Virus record (IMG/VR): IMGVR_UViG_3300000270_000001
Span: 1 to 39,478 of that record
Strand: one strand, 5' to 3'
DNA length: 39,478 bases
Source of the DNA: a virus
Shown here: piece by piece, positions 1-7,748 of the stretch
Layout: each line of letters opens with the position of its first letter
Position numbering within the stretch: the stretch's first letter is position 1
The notes under the pieces: generated by a model
Seen by the model: only the letters and a program-made list of their open reading frames with translations
What the model was told of the DNA's origin: nothing
Database searches by the model: none
Made by a program: the position numbers and the translations under genes

Positions 1-969
1 CACATCCGGGCGCTGTTCGGTAAGCGCCGCCACCACATCAGTCGCACTGAGCGCTGCGGCACCCGGCAGCGTCAGAACGACCGTTTCGCCACCCGAAGCG
101 GCTGTTTCTTTCGTTTTTGTCATCGAGGTTTTCCCGTTTCGTAAATCGGCGATCACGCCTTCGAGACTACCCAATCGGGTAGCCATACCTTTATCAACCG
201 CGTTTTGTCCGATTAAGATCCCACCACGGCCAAACTCGCTCATAACCGTGTCACGTTCTACCGCCATATTGCGGGCGACCCGGTCGATAAATACATCGGC
301 TAATTCATCCAGGCGCGACTGATACGCCGCGCGCCCGGCTTCACTTGCCGGATCCAGCCGTTTGTCTGGCGACTGACTGGACACAATTTCCAACGTTTCC
401 ACATCGTCACTGTCCGTGCTGCGCTGAATGGTCATCACTACACCGATGGAGCCGAGCCGCGCGGTTGCATCAATAACAACCTCATCAGCGGCCGTCGCAA
501 TCCAGTAGGCTGCCGACGCACCGTCACCGCCCACATAGGCAATAATTGGTTTCTTACCTCGGCCCTGGTAGATCATTTCAGCCAGTTCGTGAATACCGTC
601 GGCATCACCACCTGGCGAGTTAACATTCAGCACAATGCGGCGCACTGCCGGGTCATTTAATGCCTGGGTAAAATCTTGCGCTAACAGCTGCGTTGATGTG
701 CCACCGCAAATAGCCTGAAAATAACTGGTATAGCGACTGATCACGCCATTGACGTGGATAAGCGCGACACCCCCTTCGCGCATTTCCATGCCCGGAGTGA
801 GTGACTTTCCAGCCTTCCCCTCTACTGCTTGGGGATTTTCATCAAAAACACCTTCCAGCTCACTGGCTGAAAATTGTCGGTTGGCAATATCCCCCATTAA
901 CGTAAGCAGAGACTGATCAACCGCCCACATGCGCGACATCAGGTAATTGAGCGCGAACTGTTTTTTCAT
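1..969 (-). CDS. S49 (SppA/lambda gpC-like) head maturation protease, N-terminal 323 residues
   Basis: Serine protease that processes the portal/prohead in lambda-like heads. ATG at 969 overlaps the portal stop in an ATGA. The reading frame is open to base 1 and continues in frame from 39478, giving a protein of about 450 residues. The nucleophile region reads GASAAYWIATAAD with Ser152; the conserved Lys is probably Lys203 in SPDKRLD. An internal ATG at 121-123 (Met283) would give a separate C-terminal product of about 168 residues. In lambda the scaffold Nu3 is made from an internal start in gene C, so this could be a scaffold; its ribosome site is weak, so this is inference. Confident on family. 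Confidence 0.93.
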   Translation of the reverse strand, partial: MKKQFALNYLMSRMWAVDQSLLTLMGDIANRQFSASELEGVFDENPQAVEGKAGKSLTPGMEMREGGVALIHVNGVISRYTSYFQAICGGTSTQLLAQDFTQALNDPAVRRIVLNVNSPGGDADGIHELAEMIYQGRGKKPIIAYVGGDGASAAYWIATAADEVVIDATARLGSIGVVMTIQRSTDSDDVETLEIVSSQSPDKRLDPASEAGRAAYQSRLDELADVFIDRVARNMAVERDTVMSEFGRGGILIGQNAVDKGMATRLGSLEGVIADLRNGKTSMTKTKETAASGGETVVLTLPGAAALSATDVVAALTEQRPDV

Positions 970-2477
970 TCGTCAATATCTCCCTTGTTTAAGGCTGAGG
1001 ATTCCGGCGGCGAATAAATACCGCCCATTTCAACTTTATTTTCGACCCCCTCTTCTTTGCAGATCTGCTCCCAGCGCGCGCGGGCTTTCGCGTTGCGACG
1101 CATATTATCTTCCAGATCGCGGCCATATTCGGCGGCCTCAATTTCTGAGTTAGAAATATTGTTCGCCACCGCCTTGTTACGGGCGTTAATGTCTTGCTCT
1201 GGGTGTAAATGTCGCCACGCATCTGGGCGGGCATCATGTAACAACCAGGGCGCGCGGTTGGCAGCAAAGCCGGGGGCGCTCAAGAGGCCGATTAAAATGG
1301 CATCTTCAACAACCCAGCCCCAAATGCCTGACACGACTTGCGCACCCGACAAATTAATCTGTTCAAAGCTGATCCCGCGGCGGTACTCATTCATAAATGC
1401 GCGCACCAGGCGATCATTTAATCCTGCCCAGTCACCGGTCAGCATTGGGTGGGGTATATCTTGGCCAGTGGCGAGCAATAACGTCTGCTGGCGCTGAAAA
1501 TCTTTATATCCCTGCCCGGTATTATCGCCATCAAATAGCTCTAATTTTTCCCCAGGCACACCACGCAATACCGTACCAGCGGAAACGCTTTGCGCCTGCG
1601 GGGCGGCTTCACTATCATCACCGTGCAACCCTTTACCGGTTGCCGGATCAAATTCCCAGTCTAATTCTCCCGCCCCTTCACGATATAAAAACCCCGTAAA
1701 CGCCGAACGGTCCTTTTTACGGACCAATTCAGAGTCGTCATATTCATGAAACGTGCGGTCTTTCAATAAAGCCGCCGAGGTATCCGGTTCACCGCGCACT
1801 TGGCCGGGGCGGGTTGGCATATAATGATGAATAACATCACGCGCCGGCACTCGCTCCAGCTGGTTTAAGCTCACGCTATCCAGCCCATCATCGGGGTGCG
1901 CCTTATAAAACCAGAACGCCACTTTTAACTTGCCGTTAAACTCAACGCCCTGCACGATCCGCCGGGTTTTACTGAGCCTTTTATTAAAATCCATCGGGCA
2001 CATGTCAGATTCGAGGATCTCCACCTGGGTGGGCACCGTCAACCCCGACGATAAACGCCGTCGTAACCGGCGCACGAATACTTCTCCCGACATGCGGCGA
2101 CTTAATACCGCCAAGTGGACCAGCGCGCCAAAGTTCAGATCGCCCCACGGGTCGAGCTGAGTTGATACCACTTTCCACAGCTTGTTTAACGCCTGGCTAA
2201 ACTCGCTGTCTATCGCGGTACTCAATAACGTAAATCCTTTGCCGACTTCACTGGTGGTATTTTTATTGATTGCCGAGCGCATCAGTAAACTGTTGCGGTA
2301 TCCGGCGCGGGTACGATTGCGCAGCGGTTTACCCGCATTCGCTAAGGCGCGATTCGGTCCCATCGAGGGCGCATTCCAACCCGCCGCACGCGGTCCGCGT
2401 GTTGCGCCTTCATACGGTTGTTGCGCGCGCAGGGGATTACCGTCAAGGCCGACAATAACACCGGTATTTTCTCTCAT
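966..2477 (-). CDS. Phage portal protein, lambda gpB family
   Basis: 503 residues, close to the usual length of lambda-type portals (about 530). The portal forms the dodecameric ring through which DNA enters the prohead and to which the tail joins. The N-terminal part has the family pattern (NRTRAGYRNSLLMRSAINK, then a Gly-rich turn and TQLDPWGDLNF). The middle carries the RVPARDVIHHYMPTRPGQVRG stretch, which matches the portal consensus 'IPAeDviHlf...R.GQ.RG'. It overlaps gpW upstream and the S49 protease downstream by 4 bp each, as in lambda W-B-C. The C-terminal about 40 residues are charged and variable, as usual. Confidence 0.95.
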   Translation of the reverse strand: MRENTGVIVGLDGNPLRAQQPYEGATRGPRAAGWNAPSMGPNRALANAGKPLRNRTRAGYRNSLLMRSAINKNTTSEVGKGFTLLSTAIDSEFSQALNKLWKVVSTQLDPWGDLNFGALVHLAVLSRRMSGEVFVRRLRRRLSSGLTVPTQVEILESDMCPMDFNKRLSKTRRIVQGVEFNGKLKVAFWFYKAHPDDGLDSVSLNQLERVPARDVIHHYMPTRPGQVRGEPDTSAALLKDRTFHEYDDSELVRKKDRSAFTGFLYREGAGELDWEFDPATGKGLHGDDSEAAPQAQSVSAGTVLRGVPGEKLELFDGDNTGQGYKDFQRQQTLLLATGQDIPHPMLTGDWAGLNDRLVRAFMNEYRRGISFEQINLSGAQVVSGIWGWVVEDAILIGLLSAPGFAANRAPWLLHDARPDAWRHLHPEQDINARNKAVANNISNSEIEAAEYGRDLEDNMRRNAKARARWEQICKEEGVENKVEMGGIYSPPESSALNKGDIDE

Positions 2478-2689
2478 CGGATCCCCCTATCCACGCGCGT
2501 CACTATCCCACTCAGTGGGTTCGTTCTTACGCCTGCACTGTTAGCCAGCACCCGCACCACATGACGCCGGGCTTTCATCAAATCATCAATAGACCGATAA
2601 GTTGCTTCGCGGCCGTCAATTTTTACCGTTAGTTCACCGCTCACTATCGCTTCATCGAGGGCGTGTAAATCATCTTTTGTCAGTGCCAT
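2474..2689 (-). CDS. gpW-like head-to-tail joining protein
   Basis: 71 residues; lambda gpW is 68. The start MALTKDDLHALDEAI and the central IDGREATYRSIDDLMKARRHV follow the gpW pattern (helix, beta hairpin, helix), with the family's typical 'R.v.Y.s..dl...' core. In lambda, gpW stabilises packaged DNA and makes the connector surface for tail attachment. It sits exactly where expected, between terminase large subunit and portal, overlapping the portal start by 4 bp. No oddities. Confidence 0.92.
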   Translation of the reverse strand: MALTKDDLHALDEAIVSGELTVKIDGREATYRSIDDLMKARRHVVRVLANSAGVRTNPLSGIVTRVDRGIR

Positions 2690-2700
2690 TAGCCTCTACC

Positions 2701-3492
2701 TTAAAAACTCGAACGACGGCGACGCCGTTTCGGCGCTTCCACTTGTGCATTTTCATGGGTTAATAGCTCAACGCTTTCGTCAATAGGGACCGCCCACAAA
2801 GGTGGGTTATCCCAGTCAATCCGATCTGCTTTGCGCTCATAAATCGCGGCCCAGTTGTAAACAAATAAATCGAATGCCTCGTTTCGGGTATTACTGTTCG
2901 GCTTGCTCCATTTACCATCTGTTCCGCGTTCTTCCGCCGTCAGTTCATCAAAAAACGATTCCGGCAACCAATCCGGGAAATGCACATAACGGCGACCCGG
3001 GTCTGTTCTTGATAAGGCGTTGATCACCGTATCTTTAATGCGGTCTGTTAATAACAACCACACCGGCACATCCCCCACAGCGCGCGCCTTTCGGTCTGAG
3101 CGTTTGGTATTGTCCGGATAGCTTTTTTCAATGACAGGGGTTTCTTTACCACCTTGACCACCACGGCCTTTTATCAACATGAAACGGCGGGCACTGCCGT
3201 CCGTTTTCAGTTTGCGATAATAGGCATAGGCGGTATCGGTCACACTGGCGCTGCCGCCTTTTTTACCTTCACCGCCGGAATCACACACGGTCAGCATGAC
3301 CGGCATATAACGACCGGAGTCATCGCCAATGGGATAAGTTTTCTGCATCACCTTGCAGGTAAGCAGATCCCAATCTTCAAGGTGTGTCGCCGGACTTACC
3401 CGGACAAACTTCTCCGGCGCGTCCGGGTTAACCCGTTTCGATTTTTCAATGTTAAAACGGTCGATCACAACATGTTCAAGATCGACCCCCAA
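2701..3492 (-). CDS. terL: Terminase large subunit (GpA family), C-terminal nuclease part, separated by a frame break
   Basis: 263-codon open frame holding the C-terminal part of the large terminase. The sequence starting GVDLEHVVIDRFNIEK should directly follow VMVVGWG of the upstream fragment. Family features visible are a DWDLL stretch, the VTDTAYAYYRK region, a KGRGGQGG segment and VWLLLTDRIKDTVI, all typical of the GpA nuclease domain, and a basic tail KRRRRRSSF. The apparent start codon (ATG at 3490-3492) is probably not a real start; it lies on the frame break. Joined, the two fragments give about 700 residues against 641 in lambda gpA. As read here it is either an assembly artefact or a broken gene. 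Confidence 0.88.
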   Translation of the reverse strand: MGVDLEHVVIDRFNIEKSKRVNPDAPEKFVRVSPATHLEDWDLLTCKVMQKTYPIGDDSGRYMPVMLTVCDSGGEGKKGGSASVTDTAYAYYRKLKTDGSARRFMLIKGRGGQGGKETPVIEKSYPDNTKRSDRKARAVGDVPVWLLLTDRIKDTVINALSRTDPGRRYVHFPDWLPESFFDELTAEERGTDGKWSKPNSNTRNEAFDLFVYNWAAIYERKADRIDWDNPPLWAVPIDESVELLTHENAQVEAPKRRRRRSSF

Positions 3493-4802
3493 CCCACGAC
3501 CATGACTTCAAATCTGGCTTTTTTTCCGCCTTGCACATCGATTGCGGCTGTTAAGAATCGCACCCAAGTGGGCACCTCTTTGCTGCCCATGTCGACGCGA
3601 CGCGTCATTAAGTCACTGCTGGTGCGGGCTAAATCTTTCGGCGCGATAAATGCTTTGCCCTGGTCGGTATTTATCGTGGTTTGTAAATCGTTCAGTTCAC
3701 CGGTGGCCTCATAGGTCGCCATCGCTGCCAGGTATTTGTAAACTAATTCGTTCCAGGTCTGAAACGATGCCGTTGGTCCTTTTTGCCAAAAGCTGGCAAC
3801 GCGGGTTTCTCGGGGCTGACCAATGAGCTGGCCATCCTGATCCACCGTGCAACCCTGCGGCACCCAAACGCCGGTCGCATTCAAATGCGACTTGAGCGAC
3901 TTGCCGCGCGCCAGGCGCTGGTTTTCCTGAAGTAAGCTGCCGCAATGCGGACACCCCATATAGACATCTTTACTCGCCAGTACCGGGTCAAGTTCTTCGG
4001 TATTCCATTGTAATAACTGAAAATCCGGTTCGAACCACTCGCCACACTCTGGGCATTGCCAGTAAAACAGCCGTCGATCACCTAAGTTATACAGTGATAA
4101 AATGCCGTGTGTCGGCGGTGCTTCATGCGGCGAACTGACGCGGTGCGAGGGATCGAGTACATAAAACCCCGGCGAACTTTCTACCAGCGTCATGCCGCTG
4201 GACATAAAACTCTGTGTTCGTTTCGACGCTTGAAAATAGGTCGAGCCATCCCCGCCAACATTCAGCGGGATCCGGTCATAATCGGTAATACCGACGCGTT
4301 TCCAGGTGGAACTGGCAAAGGTATTTTTTGACGGCCAACCAATGTGTAAAAAATTGCCCGCCTTAAAGCGTTTATCGTGAATGTTATTGTCATGGGAACG
4401 CGGCGATAAGCACGCTTTCACCTCGGCGCTGGCATCAAAGCCACGCTCTAATCGTTTACGACTGTGCTCCGCCGCCTTACTCTGACTGATTTGCACCAGT
4501 AGAAAATCCGACGGGTCATTCACTATGGTGTCCATCACCCAGGCATCAATCAGCGATACTGATTTTGATGTCCGGGCAGGGCCTGCAAATATCACTGAGG
4601 TATAATGCCGTGATTTGAGACAGTCCATCGGCTCCCACATATACGGAACCAGGTCGCCATCCCAGGGCACCATCGTGTTACCCATTTCAACGTACAGCAA
4701 ACGGCGCGCACTTTGCGACAACGGTTCACGGTTCGGCGGTTTCACAATTTCAGCAACATCACAACGCACACGAAAAGGATTAGCGTATTCAGTTACAGAC
4801 AT
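3465..4802 (-). CDS. terL: Terminase large subunit (GpA family), N-terminal ATPase part, ends early by frame break
   Basis: 445 codons. The ATPase domain drives DNA translocation into the prohead. The P-loop-like segment AGPARTSKS is at about residues 73-81. A zinc-ribbon pair CPECGEW and CPHCGS lies near residues 250-290, as in other GpA proteins. The last six residues (SILNML) are out of frame. The true frame continues in the neighbouring fragment at 2701-3492 after a -1 shift at a run of five C on the plus strand (3486-3490). One extra base in that run would restore a single full-length frame. The start overlaps the TerS end by 14 bp. Confidence 0.92.
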   Translation of the reverse strand: MSVTEYANPFRVRCDVAEIVKPPNREPLSQSARRLLYVEMGNTMVPWDGDLVPYMWEPMDCLKSRHYTSVIFAGPARTSKSVSLIDAWVMDTIVNDPSDFLLVQISQSKAAEHSRKRLERGFDASAEVKACLSPRSHDNNIHDKRFKAGNFLHIGWPSKNTFASSTWKRVGITDYDRIPLNVGGDGSTYFQASKRTQSFMSSGMTLVESSPGFYVLDPSHRVSSPHEAPPTHGILSLYNLGDRRLFYWQCPECGEWFEPDFQLLQWNTEELDPVLASKDVYMGCPHCGSLLQENQRLARGKSLKSHLNATGVWVPQGCTVDQDGQLIGQPRETRVASFWQKGPTASFQTWNELVYKYLAAMATYEATGELNDLQTTINTDQGKAFIAPKDLARTSSDLMTRRVDMGSKEVPTWVRFLTAAIDVQGGKKARFEVMVVGWGSILNML

Positions 4803-5292
4803 CGGGTTCCGCCTCCTTCACTTGGAGATAAAGCTGCGAGCGAAACGCATCACCTTGCGTCTCTAACAGCTCCAGCTGCTCCGGCGTAAACAGGCCGGTG
4901 CGCTCCATTTTGTCGGGCATGTTTTCAAAAAATGACACCACCGCACTCAGGGTGGTGTAGAGATCTTGGCGATAATCCCCCTCGGGGATCAGCGCTTTGG
5001 CATCAACCAGGTATTTAACGCGCTCGTTTTCTGATTGAAACCATTCTTTTCTGTCCTTCGGTCGCATTTTGTCGGGATCATGTATCTCCGGCACAAAACG
5101 CGCCTCGGCATCAAACAACGCGGGGCCGACATCGGCTAAAGCATACGTTGCAGCGCCGCTGCGTTTACCACTGGCGCGCACGCCAGATTCACGCAGACGT
5201 TTACGCACGGTATCGCGACTGAGGTTAAACGCCTCTGCTATACGGGTAATGTTCCAGCTATAGGCGTCATTGATATGGCTAACTTCTGCCAT
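4789..5292 (-). CDS. terS: Terminase small subunit (Nu1/DUF1441 type)
   Basis: 167 residues. Nu1-like proteins bind cos and recruit the large subunit. Residues about 12-55 form a winged-helix domain (ITRIAEAFNLSRDTVRKRLRESG) of the kind that recognises cosB. The remainder is helical and would mediate oligomerisation and contact with TerL. It lies directly upstream of TerL with a short overlap, as in lambda. A free-standing copy of the winged-helix domain is encoded at 8560-8733, which suggests a duplication. The start ATG at 5292 is the first in frame. Confidence 0.88.
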   Translation of the reverse strand: MAEVSHINDAYSWNITRIAEAFNLSRDTVRKRLRESGVRASGKRSGAATYALADVGPALFDAEARFVPEIHDPDKMRPKDRKEWFQSENERVKYLVDAKALIPEGDYRQDLYTTLSAVVSFFENMPDKMERTGLFTPEQLELLETQGDAFRSQLYLQVKEAEPDVCN

Positions 5293-5320
5293 GCTGACTG
5301 CTCCAAACTGACGTCAAAAA

Positions 5321-5401
5321 AAAGGGATGGCCTCTGGTTTTCGCTGCTATTGCCCGAAGGCTGGCACTGTGTGCATGTCGCTAACTTTAATTCCAGAGGC
5401 C
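5321..5401 (-). terminator. Terminator-like inverted repeat with long loop; cos-site candidate region
   Basis: Arms GGCCTCTGG (5329-5337) and CCAGAGGCC (5393-5401) are a perfect 9-bp inverted repeat 55 bp apart. On the minus strand the second arm is followed, after a few bases, by a run of eight T (plus-strand A run at about 5316-5323). It sits in the 125-bp gap between Rz1 and terS, the place where lambda has cos. It may be an intrinsic terminator needing Q read-through, a cos/TerS binding structure, or both. Function is inferred. Confidence 0.45.
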
Positions 5402-5417
5402 AAATTAGGCATGACCG

Positions 5418-5678
5418 TCACTGCTGCGCCGAGGCACATTCGCGCAGGTCATGGATATAATTAACCAGCTCACCAACCGCAACGGGTGACAAGCAGACGC
5501 CGTCGTCACTCGTCTTGCGCCACTGAAGTTGTGGCGGCGTCGGGTCGCACGGGGTCGGTGGTGGTGTCATTTGGCACGACGTCAGGATCACCAAACAACT
5601 GAGTAAAAGCAGACGTTGGCGCAGCGGCCACGTTGGCACGCCGTTTTTCCCGCGCCTGCTGTTTGCGTCTTTTGTCAT
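5418..5678 (-). CDS. Rz1-like outer-membrane spanin lipoprotein
   Basis: 86 residues. A basic N-terminus and a short hydrophobic stretch (LRQRLLLLSCLVIL) are followed by lipobox L-T-S-C with lipidated Cys35, then a proline-rich mature start (TPPPTPCDPTPPQ). That is the hallmark of Rz1-type o-spanins, which help fuse inner and outer membranes at the end of lysis. The gene overlaps the 5506-5748 reading frame in another frame, the usual nested Rz/Rz1 layout. Two Cys in the mature part could form a disulphide. The short proline-rich body is typical. The true start could be a few codons downstream. Confidence 0.78.
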   Translation of the reverse strand: MTKDANSRRGKNGVPTWPLRQRLLLLSCLVILTSCQMTPPPTPCDPTPPQLQWRKTSDDGVCLSPVAVGELVNYIHDLRECASAQQ

Positions 5679-5748
5679 ACTGATCCCATTTATCTAACAG
5701 CCGATTAAAGAGTCCGGCGCAACTGCTCAGGGTCGTTAGTAGGTTCAT
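5506..5748 (-). CDS. Rz-position protein overlapping Rz1 (i-spanin candidate, no clear membrane anchor)
   Basis: 80 residues. Position and overlap with an Rz1-like frame suggest an i-spanin. The N-terminus (MNLLTTLSSCAGLFNRLL) is only weakly hydrophobic, followed by a charged helical stretch (DKWDQYDKRRKQQAREKRR) and a low-complexity acidic tail. A normal Rz has an N-terminal transmembrane anchor and long periplasmic coiled coil; neither is convincing here. It may use the weak segment as an anchor or may not be a spanin. It overlaps the holin end by 44 bp. Confidence 0.55.
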   Translation of the reverse strand: MNLLTTLSSCAGLFNRLLDKWDQYDKRRKQQAREKRRANVAAAPTSAFTQLFGDPDVVPNDTTTDPVRPDAATTSVAQDE

Positions 5749-6067
5749 TTGCTGCCTTGCGATAGTTGCCCGCCATTACTTTTAACAGCGCGATAAGCCA
5801 TGCGGGTAATTTTGCCACCCACGCCGGTGATAGCCAGGCCATTAACTGGGTCAATATCCAGGCTGCAAACCCCACAATCGTGATCCACTTTGCCGCCGCT
5901 TCACCGCCAACAACCACCGCCAGTAAATCAAACAGCGCGACCGTCTCCGGCGCAGTGTCCGGGGACAGCGTCATCGCGGATACGGTATTTGCCAATAGAC
6001 CACTGAAGATCAAGACAACCAGGACATAAAACCCGCCCCAGTACTTTAGTTGTTTTCGTGTTGCCAT
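5705..6067 (-). CDS. Putative holin (multi-spanning small membrane protein)
   Basis: 120 residues. Three hydrophobic segments are visible: about 10-31 (GGFYVLVVLIFSGLLANTV), about 58-80 (AAKWITIVGFAAWILTQLMAWL) and about 88-101. The C-terminal tail is charged (NYRKAANEPTNDPEQLRRTL). Size, topology and position between endolysin/methylase and the Rz/Rz1 pair fit a class I holin, which forms membrane lesions that release endolysin. I recognise no specific family; the call rests on topology and neighbourhood. Confidence 0.6.
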   Translation of the reverse strand: MATRKQLKYWGGFYVLVVLIFSGLLANTVSAMTLSPDTAPETVALFDLLAVVVGGEAAAKWITIVGFAAWILTQLMAWLSPAWVAKLPAWLIALLKVMAGNYRKAANEPTNDPEQLRRTL

Positions 6068-6720
6068 TCGTTCGTTCTCCCATTCAAATGGTTGTGAGCG
6101 TCGGGCGAAATATCATTCCCCCATGCCTGACGCGATAAGCGCTTGGCCGCAACCAGCGACGCGCCGGACCCAAAAAAGGGATCGACTACCACGTCACCGG
6201 GTTGACTGCTTTGCGCAATGAGGGTTTCAAATAAGGCGACCGGCTTTTCGGTCGGATAACCGCGATGCACGCGCTTAAACGCCAATACATCCGGCACACC
6301 CAGATCATTAAGCTTGCGTTTACCCTTTTCAAAAAACAGCACAAACTCACAGCGGGCGCGGTAGTGATACCCCATGCCAATGGCGCACTTATCCCAAACA
6401 ATGGGTTTCCAGAATTTAAACCCTGCCGCCTCGCCCAAAGGCTTCGCGTGAAACATGGTTTCCTGGTCACACATCAGATAAAAATGCGCGTTCGGTTTCA
6501 GGACGCGATAGACCTCAGTGAATAATTCACTAAAACGCGCGTTCGGGAATATCGAAAACCAGTTATTACTCGACGCTGAGCTGTGACTCAGTCGCGTGGT
6601 GGTCCCGATCTTGCGGTGTTTCTCCAACGACTCATACGGTGGATCCGTCACTAAAACATCAACACTGTTATCCGGCAGCGATTTAAGCCAGGCGACGGCA
6701 TCTTGTTGCGCTAATTTCAT
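6046..6720 (-). CDS. DNA (adenine-N6 or cytosine-N4) methyltransferase, phage type
   Basis: 224 residues. The catalytic motif IV DPPY is at residues 26-29 and the AdoMet-binding motif DPFFGSG at about 180-186. The order catalytic-then-AdoMet is the beta class of amino-methyltransferases. TEKPVALFETLI before the AdoMet motif is typical of the class. No restriction partner is near, so it is an orphan, probably protecting phage DNA or changing expression. It sits inside the lysis cassette between endolysin and holin and overlaps the holin start by 22 bp. Target sequence cannot be read from the protein. Confidence 0.9.
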   Translation of the reverse strand: MKLAQQDAVAWLKSLPDNSVDVLVTDPPYESLEKHRKIGTTTRLSHSSASSNNWFSIFPNARFSELFTEVYRVLKPNAHFYLMCDQETMFHAKPLGEAAGFKFWKPIVWDKCAIGMGYHYRARCEFVLFFEKGKRKLNDLGVPDVLAFKRVHRGYPTEKPVALFETLIAQSSQPGDVVVDPFFGSGASLVAAKRLSRQAWGNDISPDAHNHLNGRTNEWQHENN

Positions 6721-6800
6721 TTGCTATTCCTTAAAAAAAGAAGGCGGTGGCAAAACGCAACACCGCCAACAATAGGGCATTCCCTTGCTCACCCTATCAG

Positions 6801-7346
6801 TTACACATCGGCGAACGCGCGCACCCGCCAGCCGTTAATAAAGGCGGCCTGACTCGGGTCGTTATCGACAATGGCGCGATATACCCGCCAGGCTTGCCAC
6901 TTGATGCACACCATCAATTGATCTGCATCCATGCCGTTTAAGGCGGAGCGAGTCCGGGATCCGATAATGCCGTCCTCGGTCAGGTTGGCCCCCAGATCGT
7001 TGGCACTGCGCTGCGCAATAAGCGTGGCCGTTGTGCCGCGCATATTGACAAAGAAGTTAAACAGTTTGGTCGCTACCCGTTGATCGCGAATAGCACTGAG
7101 GCGGTAATGGTCCCAGAAATAGCGGCGGTAATACGCGCGCGCCGAATCTGGGGTTAACGCCAGAATGTCCTTGATATCGACATGCCCGTCGCCAGTCACA
7201 TCGCCGGCGGACACCGGTAATGTTTGTAAAAAACGCAGCGAAATACCGAACGCGGTCGCCCCGCCTTTATCCAGGGCGTGATTAACAAACCCGCCCTCGT
7301 GTTTTAATGCGTCGTCAAACGCCAGGTTAAACTCGCTCACCTTCAT
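6801..7346 (-). CDS. Endolysin: GH108-type N-acetylmuramidase with peptidoglycan-binding C-terminus
   Basis: 181 residues. The N-terminus carries the GH108 signature HEGG with catalytic Glu17, then LDKGGATAFGISLRFL. The C-terminal half (NFFVNMRGTTATLIAQRSAND, GIIGSRTRSALNGMDADQL) matches the small peptidoglycan-binding domain found with GH108. The enzyme cuts glycan strands of peptidoglycan during lysis. Residues 49-60 (DVTGDGHVDIKD) look like a calcium-binding EF-hand/dockerin loop between the first helix block and the rest. There is no signal peptide, so export would depend on the holin. Confidence 0.9.
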   Translation of the reverse strand: MKVSEFNLAFDDALKHEGGFVNHALDKGGATAFGISLRFLQTLPVSAGDVTGDGHVDIKDILALTPDSARAYYRRYFWDHYRLSAIRDQRVATKLFNFFVNMRGTTATLIAQRSANDLGANLTEDGIIGSRTRSALNGMDADQLMVCIKWQAWRVYRAIVDNDPSQAAFINGWRVRAFADV

Positions 7347-7357
7347 CCCCTTGCTGG

Positions 7358-7612
7358 TTAGTTTTTCAGCCTTGCCACATCCCGCTCCAGAGAATTAAGG
7401 CGGCGGTTCACTTCACGGCTGTCGTCACCCGCTCGGCGGATCTCGTTGCGCAGCTGCGCCACTTCTACCTGTAACTTTCCGATCTGGATCTGACTTAAAT
7501 TCAGTGTCGTCCCAACCCAAAGCAACATCGCAACCATGACGGCAGACACAATGCCAAAAAATACCTTGTCGGCAGTGGCGACATGCATATCTCTATTTGA
7601 TGCTTGAGTCAT
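7358..7612 (-). CDS. Small membrane protein with C-terminal coiled coil, first gene of the late operon
   Basis: 84 residues. One transmembrane segment at about 17-38 (VFFGIVSAVMVAMLLWVGTTL) is followed by a heptad-rich region (QIGKLQVEVAQLRNEIRR...REVNRRLNSLERDVARL). This resembles phage proteins with a membrane anchor and periplasmic coil (DUF2730-like or i-spanin-like). Because the Rz-position gene at 5506-5748 lacks an obvious anchor, this protein could be the inner-membrane spanin partner. That is inference. It follows the late leader terminator and precedes the endolysin by 11 bp. Confidence 0.6.
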   Translation of the reverse strand: MTQASNRDMHVATADKVFFGIVSAVMVAMLLWVGTTLNLSQIQIGKLQVEVAQLRNEIRRAGDDSREVNRRLNSLERDVARLKN

Positions 7613-7625
7613 AAATTCAACCTAT

Positions 7626-7666
7626 AAAAAAACCCCGACGCACATTCCGAAGAAGTGGTCGGGGTT
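7626..7666 (-). terminator. Leader terminator ahead of late operon (tR'-like)
   Basis: Arms AACCCCGAC (7631-7639) and GTCGGGGTT (7658-7666) form a 9-bp stem with an 18-nt loop. On the minus strand the stem is followed by seven T (7632-7626). It lies between the late promoter and the first late gene, 14 bp before that ATG. Transcripts from the promoter would stop here unless antiterminated. Confidence 0.85.
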
Positions 7667-7719
7667 TTCAATGTTTCGTTTCGCTGCGCTGCAATCGCAA
7701 CAACAACACGTTAGGGATA

Positions 7720-7748
7720 AATTTAAACTAAACTGCCAACCTTTGCAA
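7720..7748 (-). promoter_or_regulatory. Candidate late promoter
   Basis: On the minus strand, TTGCAA (7748-7743) and TAAATT (7725-7720) are separated by 17 bp. Transcription would start near 7712 and reach the terminator at 7666-7626 after roughly 45-85 nt, the geometry of lambda pR'-tR'. Read by eye, not scored. Confidence 0.55.

Noticed and set aside
1057-1497. Long plus-strand open frames inside the portal gene (and many similar ones antisense to late genes)
   Set aside because: They mirror conserved minus-strand proteins, have no ribosome sites and no recognisable protein pattern.
3486-3490. Programmed ribosomal frameshift in TerL
   Set aside because: No X XXY YYZ heptamer is present and GpA-type terminases are not known to need one; deletion in a homopolymer is simpler.
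7627-7666. CRISPR-like or att-like repeat near the late leader
   Set aside because: The structure is a standard terminator hairpin with a T run on the minus strand; no repeated spacer pattern anywhere in the window.
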